DNA from: Anaerolineaceae bacterium UBA700 | GTDB taxonomy: Bacteria; Chloroflexota; Anaerolineae; Anaerolineales; Anaerolineaceae | Length of the DNA stretch: 13,735 bases | Direction of reading: 5' to 3' | NCBI GenBank assembly: GCA_002298885.1 | Contig: DBMK01000046.1 | Coordinates: 5,979 to 19,713 of the forward strand | Shown: one piece after another, positions 1 through 5,201 of the stretch | Layout of the letters: the number at the start of each line of letters is the position of its first letter | Position numbering within the stretch: the stretch's first letter is position 1 | The notes under the pieces: generated by a model | Told to the model about the DNA's origin: nothing | What the model saw: only the letters and a program-made list of their open reading frames with translations | The model's database searches: none | Translations under genes and position numbers: made by a program

Positions 1-54
1 TCGAATATCATCCCCTTCTGGGGACCCACGATACTCGTATCTTTAAATCAAAGG

Positions 55-140
55 CGGAGAGGGTGGGATTCGAACCCACGATACCTTGCGGTATACTCGC
101 TTTCCAAGCGAGCGCGTTAGGCCAACTGCGCTACCTCTCC
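55..140 (-). tRNA. tRNA-Ser(GGA)
   Basis: Read on the minus strand this folds as a class II tRNA. The acceptor stem is GGAGAGG (134-140) paired with CCTCTCC (56-62), with discriminator G at 55, as usual for tRNA-Ser. The anticodon stem is 96-100 with 108-112 around a seven-base loop (101-107) whose anticodon is GGA (103-105), reading UCC serine codons. The long variable arm is a 5 bp stem (81-85 with 90-94) closed by a tetraloop. The T-arm carries the usual GGGTTCGAATCCC core. CCA is not encoded: the bases after the discriminator read CCTTT, so it must be added after transcription. Confidence 0.96.
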
Positions 141-176
141 GGGACGCCCGGGCAGGCCGTTCTGCCGAGCGCCAAG

Positions 177-182
177 ATTATA
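177..182 (-). promoter_or_regulatory. Putative -10 box for tRNA-Ser
   Basis: On the minus strand this is a perfect TATAAT, about 37 bases upstream of the mature tRNA-Ser 5' end. I found no convincing -35 hexamer at 16-18 bases. It lies back to back with the putative promoter of the divergent membrane-protein gene. Confidence 0.45.
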
Positions 183-194
183 TCATAAATAGTG

Positions 195-200
195 TAAAAT
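195..200 (+). promoter_or_regulatory. Putative -10 box, apparently leaderless start
   Basis: TAAAAT ends seven bases before the ATG at 208, so transcription would begin at or next to the start codon. There is no Shine-Dalgarno sequence before the ATG and an in-frame stop at 190-192 rules out a longer protein. A second candidate, TATCAT at 181-186, would give a leader of about 15 bases, also without a Shine-Dalgarno. No clear -35 is visible for either. Confidence 0.35.
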
Positions 201-207
201 AATTCCC

Positions 208-1092
208 ATGGTTGGGTGGGATTTTTCCGTCTTCTGGCAGATCGGCCAGGCAATCCTTCAGGGTCACAATCCGTATTCGGTCGGCTACTCGGTTTACCCT
301 CCGGCAACCACCTTCCTGTTCGCCCCTTTCGGGGTTCTGCCGTTCCTCCCATCCTTCGCCATCTGGACTGGCATCAACGTCATCCTCTACCTGGTCACCC
401 TGCGGCGCGCCGGCTTGAAGCGTTCGATCTGGGCCTGGTTCGCGTTCACCCCCCTGCTTTTCAACCTGCTCTCCGGCCAGCTCGACGTTTTCTTCTTCTT
501 CCTGGCTGCCTTCCTCCCATTCGGAGGCTGGCCGGCAGTTGCAGCCGGCGTGCTTCTGACACTCAAGCCGCAGCTTGCCCTCGTCGTCCTTCCCTGGTTC
601 CTGGTGCGTTGGGTCAAAAACAACCCGCGGCTGCTGCTCGTCTGGGGCGCCACCAGCCTGGCCTTGCACCTTCTACCACTGCTCTTCGATCCTGACATAT
701 ATCAGAAGTGGCTCACCTCTCTGCAAGGAGTCTCCGAGATGAAAATGGGCGTCAGCTCCGGAGTCTTTTCGCTGACCGCTTTCGGCGTGCCTGTGTGGCT
801 TGCTGCCCTCGTTGCTATCCCGGTTGCCGTGTGGGGGCTTTTCCAGGACGAAGCTACCAGCCGGGCCGCCCAGCTCCTGGCCTTCCCGATCACCATCTGG
901 TACGACGACGTGCTGCTTGCCGGCAGTCTCCCTGCCCGCTGGCTGGTGCCCTACAGCGTGGTCGTTTTTGCAGCCGCATATTTTCTGCAAAACAACCTGC
1001 CTCTCGCCACCATCCCAATCGTCGCGCTGGCCTTTCGGCTATACGCTAAACGCCAGACTTCGACGTCCGCTCATTCTGAAATAACAGCGTAA
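208..1092 (+). CDS. GT87 (DUF2029)-like polytopic membrane glycosyltransferase, short
   Basis: A 294-residue, strongly hydrophobic protein with about seven or eight likely membrane segments. Features expected of GT87 polyprenyl-phosphate-dependent mannosyltransferase-like proteins are visible: an Asp-Phe near the N-terminus (D5-F6) followed by GHNPY (19-23) and a YPP element (30-32), a Gly-Gln pair (90-91) ahead of a membrane segment, and LKPQ (119-122). Members of the family normally use lipid-linked sugars at the outer face of the membrane. Family proteins are usually near 400 residues and have a membrane helix before the catalytic Asp. This one begins directly at the Asp motif, so the first helix is missing. 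An in-frame stop at 190-192 prevents extension. It could be a shortened but active relative, a decayed gene or a different polytopic protein with similar motifs. Substrate unknown. Confidence 0.6.
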   Translation: MVGWDFSVFWQIGQAILQGHNPYSVGYSVYPPATTFLFAPFGVLPFLPSFAIWTGINVILYLVTLRRAGLKRSIWAWFAFTPLLFNLLSGQLDVFFFFLAAFLPFGGWPAVAAGVLLTLKPQLALVVLPWFLVRWVKNNPRLLLVWGATSLALHLLPLLFDPDIYQKWLTSLQGVSEMKMGVSSGVFSLTAFGVPVWLAALVAIPVAVWGLFQDEATSRAAQLLAFPITIWYDDVLLAGSLPARWLVPYSVVVFAAAYFLQNNLPLATIPIVALAFRLYAKRQTSTSAHSEITA

Positions 1093-1105
1093 GGAATTAC
1101 TGGTA

Positions 1106-1134
1106 TTGTCATTTTTGCCAATCCTGGTTATAAT
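1106..1134 (+). promoter_or_regulatory. Promoter of tRNA-Val
   Basis: TTGTCA (1106-1111) and a perfect TATAAT (1129-1134) are separated by 17 bases. Transcription is predicted to start near 1141, a few bases before the mature tRNA 5' end at 1146. This is a strong housekeeping sigma-type promoter. Confidence 0.8.
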
Positions 1135-1145
1135 ACTTTCACTTC

Positions 1146-1222
1146 GGGCGGTTAGCTCAGTTGGTTAGAGCGTTGCGTTGACATCGCAAAGGCCGTAGGT
1201 TCGAGTCCTATACCGCCCACCA
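1146..1222 (+). tRNA. tRNA-Val(GAC)
   Basis: Complete cloverleaf. The acceptor stem is GGGCGGT (1146-1152) with ACCGCCC (1212-1218), discriminator A at 1219, and CCA is encoded at 1220-1222. The anticodon stem TTGCG/CGCAA (1173-1177, 1185-1189) encloses TTGACAT, giving anticodon GAC (1180-1182), which reads GUC and GUU valine codons. The D-arm (AGCTCAGTTGGTTAGAGC) and T-arm (TTCGAGTC) are normal. The anticodon and the A-CCA end match the specifier and acceptor-binding sequence of the T-box leader in front of valS at 8272-8274 and 8409-8412. Confidence 0.97.
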
Positions 1223-1228
1223 TATAAT
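1223..1228 (+). promoter_or_regulatory. Putative -10 box of the thrS T-box transcript
   Basis: A perfect TATAAT starts on the base after the CCA of tRNA-Val. A start near 1235 would place stem I of the T-box leader (from about 1238) right at the RNA 5' end. The matching -35 position (1200-1205, TTCGAG) falls in the tRNA T-loop and is weak, so co-transcription from the tRNA-Val promoter is a real alternative. Confidence 0.5.
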
Positions 1229-1235
1229 AGCTGTG

Positions 1236-1472
1236 ACCAGGACGAGTAACCGGCGGAAGCTCCGCCAGAGAGAAGGGGTCCAGGCTGAAAACCCTTTCGA
1301 GAATACCCCCGGTGAAAACCCCCTGCGAGCTTGAACCCGAACCACCTCCAGCGGTGCAGTAAGGTGAACGGGCGGCCCCGTTACAGGCCCTACGAGTTAC
1401 CCTGCCCACGCAGGGGAAACTGGGTGGAACCGTGTGAGCATGCTCTCGCCCCAGGTTGGGCGGGAGTTTTTT
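1236..1472 (+). promoter_or_regulatory. Threonine T-box leader of thrS
   Basis: This leader should sense uncharged tRNA-Thr and allow read-through into thrS. The signature T-box sequence is GGGTGGAACCGTG (1422-1434). Its TGGA would pair with a UCCA tRNA end, in keeping with the U discriminator common in tRNA-Thr. Stem I can be drawn from CAGG (1238-1241) pairing with CCTG (1322-1325). The specifier loop has an AGTA side (1245-1248) and a GAA side (1314-1316) below a CCGG/CCGG helix (1250-1253, 1309-1312). An apical stem near 1272-1295 carries a GCTGAAAA loop. The most likely specifier is ACC (1318-1320). A stem III hairpin, CCCTGC/GCAGGG (1400-1405, 1410-1415), lies just before the antiterminator. 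The leader ends in a terminator (1443-1472). Confidence 0.88.
1443..1472 (+). terminator. Conditional terminator of the thrS T-box
   Basis: A 9 bp stem with one G-T pair (1443-1451 with 1458-1466), loop CAGGTT, followed by six T (1467-1472). It competes with the antiterminator that contains the T-box sequence. Confidence 0.85.
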
Positions 1473-1494
1473 GTTAAGTTGTAAGGAGGCCAAA

Positions 1495-3291
1495 ATGCCA
1501 GAGCAGAAAGAAGAACGATACGAAGATTCATTCCTTTACCGCGTCCGCCATTCGTCCGCGCACATCATGGCCCAGGCCGTGCTGGAGAAGTTCCCAGGCG
1601 CCAAAATTGCCATCGGACCAGCCATCGAGGATGGATTTTATTACGATTTCGACCTGCCGCGCTCGCTGACTCCGGATGACCTGGCGGAGATCGAAAAACG
1701 CATGCGCCAGATTATTGCCGGTAATTATCCCTTCGTGCGCAAGGTCATCACCGCCGACGAGGCGCGCCAGGTTTTCGCCGACCAGCCGTACAAGCTCGAG
1801 CTGATCGACGGCCTCGAGCACGGCGGCACTGACGAACACGGCAATGTTTTGACGGAAAAACCGGAGATTTCGCTGTACACCCACGACAAGTTCACCGACC
1901 TGTGCCGCGGGCCACATGTAGAGCGCACCGGGCAAATCAACCCATCCGCTGTCAAGCTGATGAGTATTGCCGGGGCTTACTGGCGCGGCGACGAGAAGCG
2001 CCCCATGCTCCAGCGCATCTACGGCACGGCCTGGCAGTCTCCTAAGGACCTCGAGGAGTACCTGTGGAAGCTCGAAGAGGCCAAGAAACGCGACCACCGC
2101 AAGCTGGGCAAAGAGCTGGGCCTGTTTTACTTCTCCGACGACGTCGGCCCCGGCCTGCCGCTGTTCACGCCCAAGGGCGAGATGCTGCGCCACCTTATGG
2201 AGGACTACGTGCGCCAGACGCAGACTCGCTATGGCTACCAGCACGTTTGGACCGGTCACCTGGTCAAAGAGGACCTCTACAAGCGTTCGGGTCACTACGA
2301 CAACTACAAGGACGTCATGTTCCCGCCGATGGTCGATGAGAACGTCTCGTTCCGCCTCAAGCCCATGAACTGCCCCAGCCACATGACCCTTTTCAAGGAA
2401 ATGGGGCGCCATTCTTACCGCGAGCTGCCGATGCGCTTCTCTGAATTTGCTACGCTGTACCGCTACGAGAAGACCGGCGAGCTGAACGGCCTGGTGCGCG
2501 TGCGCTCACTCACCCAGGATGACTGCCACACCTTCTGCACAGAAGAGCAGATCGGCTCCGAGTTCAACCTCAGTTTGCGCCTGATCCGCGAGGTGCTAGA
2601 GCGTTACCGCTTCACCGACTACAAGGTGCGCCTCAGCCTGCGCGGCAAGACGGGAAAGTTCGTCCAGGATGACGAAAAATGGGACAAGGCCACGGCCGCC
2701 CTGCGCGCCGCCCTGGACGAGAACAAAGTGGTTTACTTCGAAGCTGAGGGCGAAGCCGCCTTTTATGGTCCCAAAGCCGATTTCATGGCCAAGGACGTGC
2801 TCGGCCGCGATTGGCAGCTTTCGACGATCCAAGTCGATTTCATCCAACCTGCTCGCCTGGGCCTCACCTACATCGGAGAGGACGGCGCCGAGCACGTGCC
2901 GGTGGTCCTGCACCGCGCCGTAACCGGAACAACCGAGCGCTTCATGGGCGTGCTCATCGAGCACTTCGCCGGCGCCTTTCCGGTGTGGTTGGCGCCTATC
3001 CAGGCTGTGATGGTCCCGATTGCCGACCGCCACGTAGATTTTGCCCGCCAGATCGCGGCGAAGCTCGAGGACATGGGTATGCGCGTGCAGGTGGACGATC
3101 GCGGCGAGCGCATGAACGCCAAGATCCGCGACGCCCAGAACCAGAAGGTGCCCTACATGCTGGTGGTAGGCGATAAAGAGATGGAGAACAACCAGGTGGC
3201 CCTGCGCCTGCGCTCGGGTGAAAATCCGGGACCTGTTGAGCTGGACACCTTCATTCGCCGCTGGCATGAGGATATGGAAAAGGGTAATTAA
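1495..3291 (+). CDS. thrS: Threonyl-tRNA synthetase without TGS domain
   Basis: Class II ligase that charges tRNA-Thr with threonine in the cytoplasm. The start is ATG 1495, six bases after AAGGAGG (1483-1489). A TTG upstream at 1456 lies inside the leader terminator and is not the start. The 598 residues open directly in the editing domain, whose residues are present: H19 and H23, then C137 and H141 in CRGPH. The catalytic core follows with the three zinc ligands C293 (MNCPSH), H345 (DCHTFC) and H473 (VLHRA). The anticodon-binding domain occupies about the last 100 residues, from WLAPIQAVMVPI. The roughly 60-residue N-terminal TGS domain found in E. coli ThrRS (642 residues) is absent. The gene is monocistronic: a T-box leader controls it and a strong terminator follows. 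Confidence 0.97.
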   Translation: MPEQKEERYEDSFLYRVRHSSAHIMAQAVLEKFPGAKIAIGPAIEDGFYYDFDLPRSLTPDDLAEIEKRMRQIIAGNYPFVRKVITADEARQVFADQPYKLELIDGLEHGGTDEHGNVLTEKPEISLYTHDKFTDLCRGPHVERTGQINPSAVKLMSIAGAYWRGDEKRPMLQRIYGTAWQSPKDLEEYLWKLEEAKKRDHRKLGKELGLFYFSDDVGPGLPLFTPKGEMLRHLMEDYVRQTQTRYGYQHVWTGHLVKEDLYKRSGHYDNYKDVMFPPMVDENVSFRLKPMNCPSHMTLFKEMGRHSYRELPMRFSEFATLYRYEKTGELNGLVRVRSLTQDDCHTFCTEEQIGSEFNLSLRLIREVLERYRFTDYKVRLSLRGKTGKFVQDDEKWDKATAALRAALDENKVVYFEAEGEAAFYGPKADFMAKDVLGRDWQLSTIQVDFIQPARLGLTYIGEDGAEHVPVVLHRAVTGTTERFMGVLIEHFAGAFPVWLAPIQAVMVPIADRHVDFARQIAAKLEDMGMRVQVDDRGERMNAKIRDAQNQKVPYMLVVGDKEMENNQVALRLRSGENPGPVELDTFIRRWHEDMEKGN

Positions 3292-3310
3292 CCCTAAAAT
3301 TTATAAGATT

Positions 3311-3352
3311 ATGTGGTTTTTGGCCGCTCGTGCGGTCAAAAACCACATTTTT
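3311..3352 (+). terminator. Rho-independent terminator of thrS
   Basis: A long stem of 17 bp with one G-T pair (3311-3327 with 3332-3348), tetraloop TCGT, running into TTTTT (3348-3352). It separates thrS from the infC promoter. Confidence 0.92.
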
Positions 3353-3377
3353 ATGAAAAACCGATGAACAAAAATTG

Positions 3378-3407
3378 TTGACGATAATACCCCATTTATG
3401 GTATCAT
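3378..3407 (+). promoter_or_regulatory. Promoter of infC-rpmI-rplT
   Basis: TTGACG (3378-3383) and TATCAT (3402-3407) are 18 bases apart, and the -10 is extended by TG at 3399-3400. The predicted RNA start is near 3414, giving a leader of about 56 bases. The in-frame ATG at 3398 lies inside this promoter and so cannot be the translation start. Confidence 0.8.
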
Positions 3408-3422
3408 GTTCACCTATTAAGC

Positions 3423-3441
3423 CTCGTTCCGCGGGAACGAG
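3423..3441 (+). promoter_or_regulatory. Hairpin in the infC 5' leader
   Basis: Perfect 8 bp inverted repeat CTCGTTCC/GGAACGAG with a three-base GCG loop, about 9 bases from the predicted RNA 5' end and 16 bases before the Shine-Dalgarno. No T-tract follows, so it is not a terminator. It may stabilise the mRNA end or take part in control; its function is not shown by the sequence. Confidence 0.5.
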
Positions 3442-3469
3442 TCGTTCTAGCTATCTAAAGGAGAGTACT

Positions 3470-4060
3470 ATCAGCGCGACCAACTTTCGGATAAACGAGA
3501 CCATCCGGGTACCTGAGGTCAGGTTAATTGGCCCCGACAACGAAAATATAGGCGTCGTCCCTATCGAGCAAGCGCTCAAAATTGCACGCGAAGCTGAGAA
3601 GGACCTGGTGGAGGTCGCCCCAACCGCACAGCCACCTGTTTGCCGGGTCATGGATTTTGGCAAGTTCCTTTACGAGCGCGAGAAAAAGGAAAAAGAAGCC
3701 AAGAAAGCCCAGACCAAGATCGAGGTAAAGGAAATCCGCCTGCGCCCAAAGACGAATGAGCACCACCGCGGCTTCAAGACCCGCGACGCCCGGCGCTGGC
3801 TCCTGGATGGAAACAAAGTGCGCGTTACCGTTCGCTTCCGTGGTCGTGAGATCACCTACCCCGAACTGGCGCTGGAGGATCTGAAAGAAATCGCTGAAGA
3901 ACTTGCCGACGTTTCAACCATAGAGGCAGTCCCGGGCATCGAAGGGAAAGTGATGACGATGGTCCTGGCGCCTTCCAAGTTCAGCGGGAAGAAGAAGCCC
4001 GAAGCTGAGATCAAACCTGCTGAACCGGCAAAAAAGCCGGAAACGCCCAAACTCGGATAA
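3470..4060 (+). CDS. infC: Translation initiation factor IF-3, apparent AUC start
   Basis: IF-3 binds the 30S subunit, keeps it apart from 50S and checks the start codon. From ATC at 3470 the protein has 196 residues. The N-terminal domain begins NFRINETIR and includes PPVCRVMDFGKF. A Lys/Glu-rich linker follows (EREKKEKEAKKAQ), then the C-terminal domain with KEIRLRP and VTVRFRGREI. A Lys/Pro/Glu-rich tail ends the protein. AAGGAG (3458-3463) sits six bases before the ATC. There is no in-frame ATG, GTG or TTG between the promoter and residue 40 or so, well inside the conserved domain. Rare AUU starts in infC of enterobacteria underlie autoregulation, because IF-3 rejects such codons; the same is inferred here. 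First gene of the infC-rpmI-rplT operon. Confidence 0.95.
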   Translation: MSATNFRINETIRVPEVRLIGPDNENIGVVPIEQALKIAREAEKDLVEVAPTAQPPVCRVMDFGKFLYEREKKEKEAKKAQTKIEVKEIRLRPKTNEHHRGFKTRDARRWLLDGNKVRVTVRFRGREITYPELALEDLKEIAEELADVSTIEAVPGIEGKVMTMVLAPSKFSGKKKPEAEIKPAEPAKKPETPKLG

Positions 4061-4089
4061 GTCGCTACCTCTTTTTGATACTGGTTTCG

Positions 4090-4118
4090 TTAGTATGCGG
4101 CTGCTAACACAAGCCGCA
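4090..4118 (+). promoter_or_regulatory. Putative autoregulatory leader element before rpmI
   Basis: The infC-rpmI gap contains a 7 bp hairpin TGCGGCT/AGCCGCA (4096-4102, 4112-4118) with a nine-base loop. Its 5' part, TTAGTATGCGGCTGCT (4090-4105), recurs in similar form before rplT (4402-4415). In other bacteria L20 represses this operon by binding leader RNA. Whether this hairpin is such a site is inference. Confidence 0.35.
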
Positions 4119-4143
4119 CCATTTTGTCACGAGGAGTTTCGCT

Positions 4144-4380
4144 GTGCCAAGGAAAGCAAAAGACGGAAAAGTCAAGCTCAAGACCCATAAGGCAACCTCA
4201 AAACGGTTCCGCCTGACCGGGTCCGGGATGTTGGTGCGAACCAAGGGCGGCAAGAGCCATCTGCGCCGCCGCACTTCCAAGCGCACCAAGGTCCTGTTCG
4301 CTGAAATGATCCCCGTTCAGGGAGAAAAGATCATCCAGCGCGTCAAACGACTGGCCCCCTTCCTTAACGAGAAGGCCTAG
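4144..4380 (+). CDS. rpmI: Large ribosomal subunit protein bL35
   Basis: Small, very basic protein of the 50S subunit. It starts at GTG 4144, seven bases after GAGGAG (4131-4136). The KLKTHKATSKRF segment, followed by LTGSGM and KSHLRRRTSKRTK, is the L35 signature. At 78 residues it is longer than the usual 64-66: about eight extra residues (RKAKDGKV) lie between the initial MP and the conserved KTHK, and the C-terminus is also somewhat extended. No alternative in-frame start removes the insertion. It is flanked by infC and rplT in the standard order and is presumably co-transcribed with them. Confidence 0.95.
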   Translation: MPRKAKDGKVKLKTHKATSKRFRLTGSGMLVRTKGGKSHLRRRTSKRTKVLFAEMIPVQGEKIIQRVKRLAPFLNEKA

Positions 4381-4401
4381 GTCGAACGTTCGTATTCATT
4401 T

Positions 4402-4443
4402 TTAGTGCGGCTGTTGGGTGCACACAACAGGTGACTGGTCACC
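4402..4443 (+). promoter_or_regulatory. Structured rpmI-rplT intergenic leader
   Basis: The 93-base gap before rplT holds TTAGTGCGGCTGTT (4402-4415), a near copy of the element before rpmI. An inverted repeat CTGTTG/CAACAG (4411-4416, 4425-4430) follows, then GGTGAC-TG-GTCACC (4430-4443). No T-tract follows, so this is not a terminator. It may be a ribosomal-protein-binding or processing site; that is inference. Confidence 0.35.
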
Positions 4444-4473
4444 GGCGCCCAGGGGTTCGCAAAGGAGCAAGCA

Positions 4474-4821
4474 ATGCGTGTTAAGGGAGGCCCGAAAGGG
4501 CATCTGCGTCACAAGAGAATATTGAAAGCCAACAAAGGTTTCTTTGGCTCTCGTCACCTGCTGATCCGGCGGGCAACTGAAGCCCGGTTGAAAAGCCTGT
4601 GGTATGCCTACCGCGACCGCCGCCAGCGCAAGCGCGACCTGCGCAAGCTGTGGATCGTGCGCATCAACGCCGCCTCTCGCCTTAACGGCGTGAGCTACAG
4701 CAAACTGGTCTTCGGAATGAAGCAGGCCGGTATCGTGCTCAACCGCAAGATGCTTGCCGACCTGGCCGTGCGCGACCCGCAGGCCTTCTCGGCGGTAGTC
4801 CTCAAAGCCAAAGCAGCCTGA
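4474..4821 (+). CDS. rplT: Large ribosomal subunit protein bL20
   Basis: Binds 23S rRNA early in 50S assembly and, in several bacteria, represses its own operon. The 115 residues are near the usual 117-119. The sequence begins [20 protein letters not shown], and the basic N-terminal extension continues through [14 protein letters not shown]. The globular part carries [24 protein letters not shown] and [24 protein letters not shown], all typical of L20. ATG 4474 follows AAAGGAG (4461-4467) by six bases. It is the last gene of the operon and is followed within about 20 bases by a strong terminator. Confidence 0.97.
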   Translation: MRVKGGPKGHLRHKRILKANKGFFGSRHLLIRRATEARLKSLWYAYRDRRQRKRDLRKLWIVRINAASRLNGVSYSKLVFGMKQAGIVLNRKMLADLAVRDPQAFSAVVLKAKAA

Positions 4822-4840
4822 GCTGCCAGCGGAATCCTCA

Positions 4841-4871
4841 ACGGGATGGCGTTGCCATCCCGTTTTCTTTT
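4841..4871 (+). terminator. Rho-independent terminator of the infC operon
   Basis: Perfect 10 bp stem ACGGGATGGC/GCCATCCCGT with a GTT loop, followed by TTTCTTTT (4864-4871). Confidence 0.93.
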
Positions 4872-5070
4872 AAAGTAATAACCCATGATGCCTTTATCCA
4901 AATTTAATCCCCCGGACCCTTCCCTGATGAACTTTAATAAACAAATACAGTACCCTATTCTTTCGTGCATACTTGCGCCGCCTGGGGCTAACCCGCAAGG
5001 TTCTTCGAGAAGCCGCCAGGCTACGAAAACCCAAGCCCGCCAAGACGGGCGGATTGGACGAGCAATCATT

Positions 5071-5090
5071 AAGTCGGCCTTGGCCGACTT
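5071..5090. repeat. Perfect palindrome
   Basis: AAGTCGGCC and GGCCGACTT flank two T: a 9 bp perfect inverted repeat. No T-tract follows on either strand. Its AAGTCG/CGACTT ends resemble the CGACTTTAGTCG units at 13666-13677, so it may belong to a dispersed palindrome family. Confidence 0.6.
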
Positions 5091-5102
5091 GAATTTTAGG
5101 CA

Positions 5103-5125
5103 GCCTGGGGTTTATAACCCCAGGC
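5103..5125. repeat. Perfect 10 bp hairpin
   Basis: GCCTGGGGTT (5103-5112), loop TAT, AACCCCAGGC (5116-5125). It sits 12 bases from the palindrome at 5071-5090. Part of the arm, CCTGGGG, also occurs at 4981-4987. It could end transcription from the convergent genes, but no U-tract is present. Confidence 0.6.
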
Positions 5126-5201
5126 GTATCAGTCAGATTAACCGCTAAAGTTGCGGTGATATTTTGTTAATTGTCATAAGGGAAGGAGGAGCAATCCTTC
5201 T

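Larger units (their letters stand above)
4872..5201. other. Convergent intergenic region with palindromes
   Basis: About 330 bases between the convergent rplT and DUF4013 genes. I see no supportable gene. An open frame of 87 codons from 4885 has no Shine-Dalgarno and low-complexity, unconserved-looking content. The region holds two perfect inverted repeats (5071-5090 and 5103-5125) and a weak GAAGGA/TCCTTC hairpin (5182-5187, 5195-5200) just past the DUF4013 stop. Confidence 0.6.

Noticed and set aside
1456..1494. Upstream TTG start for thrS
   Set aside because: It lies in the loop of the T-box terminator, with no Shine-Dalgarno; ATG 1495 has a strong one.
1528..2412. Long antisense open frame in thrS
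   Set aside because: Antisense shadow in GC-rich codons of a clearly real gene; no start signal or domain.
3398..3469. Upstream ATG start for infC
   Set aside because: It overlaps the extended -10 region and would precede the RNA start; the added 24 residues do not resemble IF-3.
5071..5125. CRISPR array or rho-independent terminators
   Set aside because: Two different palindromes without spacers or a regular period, and no T-tract on either strand.
4885..5148. Open frame of 87 codons in the convergent gap
   Set aside because: No Shine-Dalgarno, runs through palindromes, no recognisable domain.
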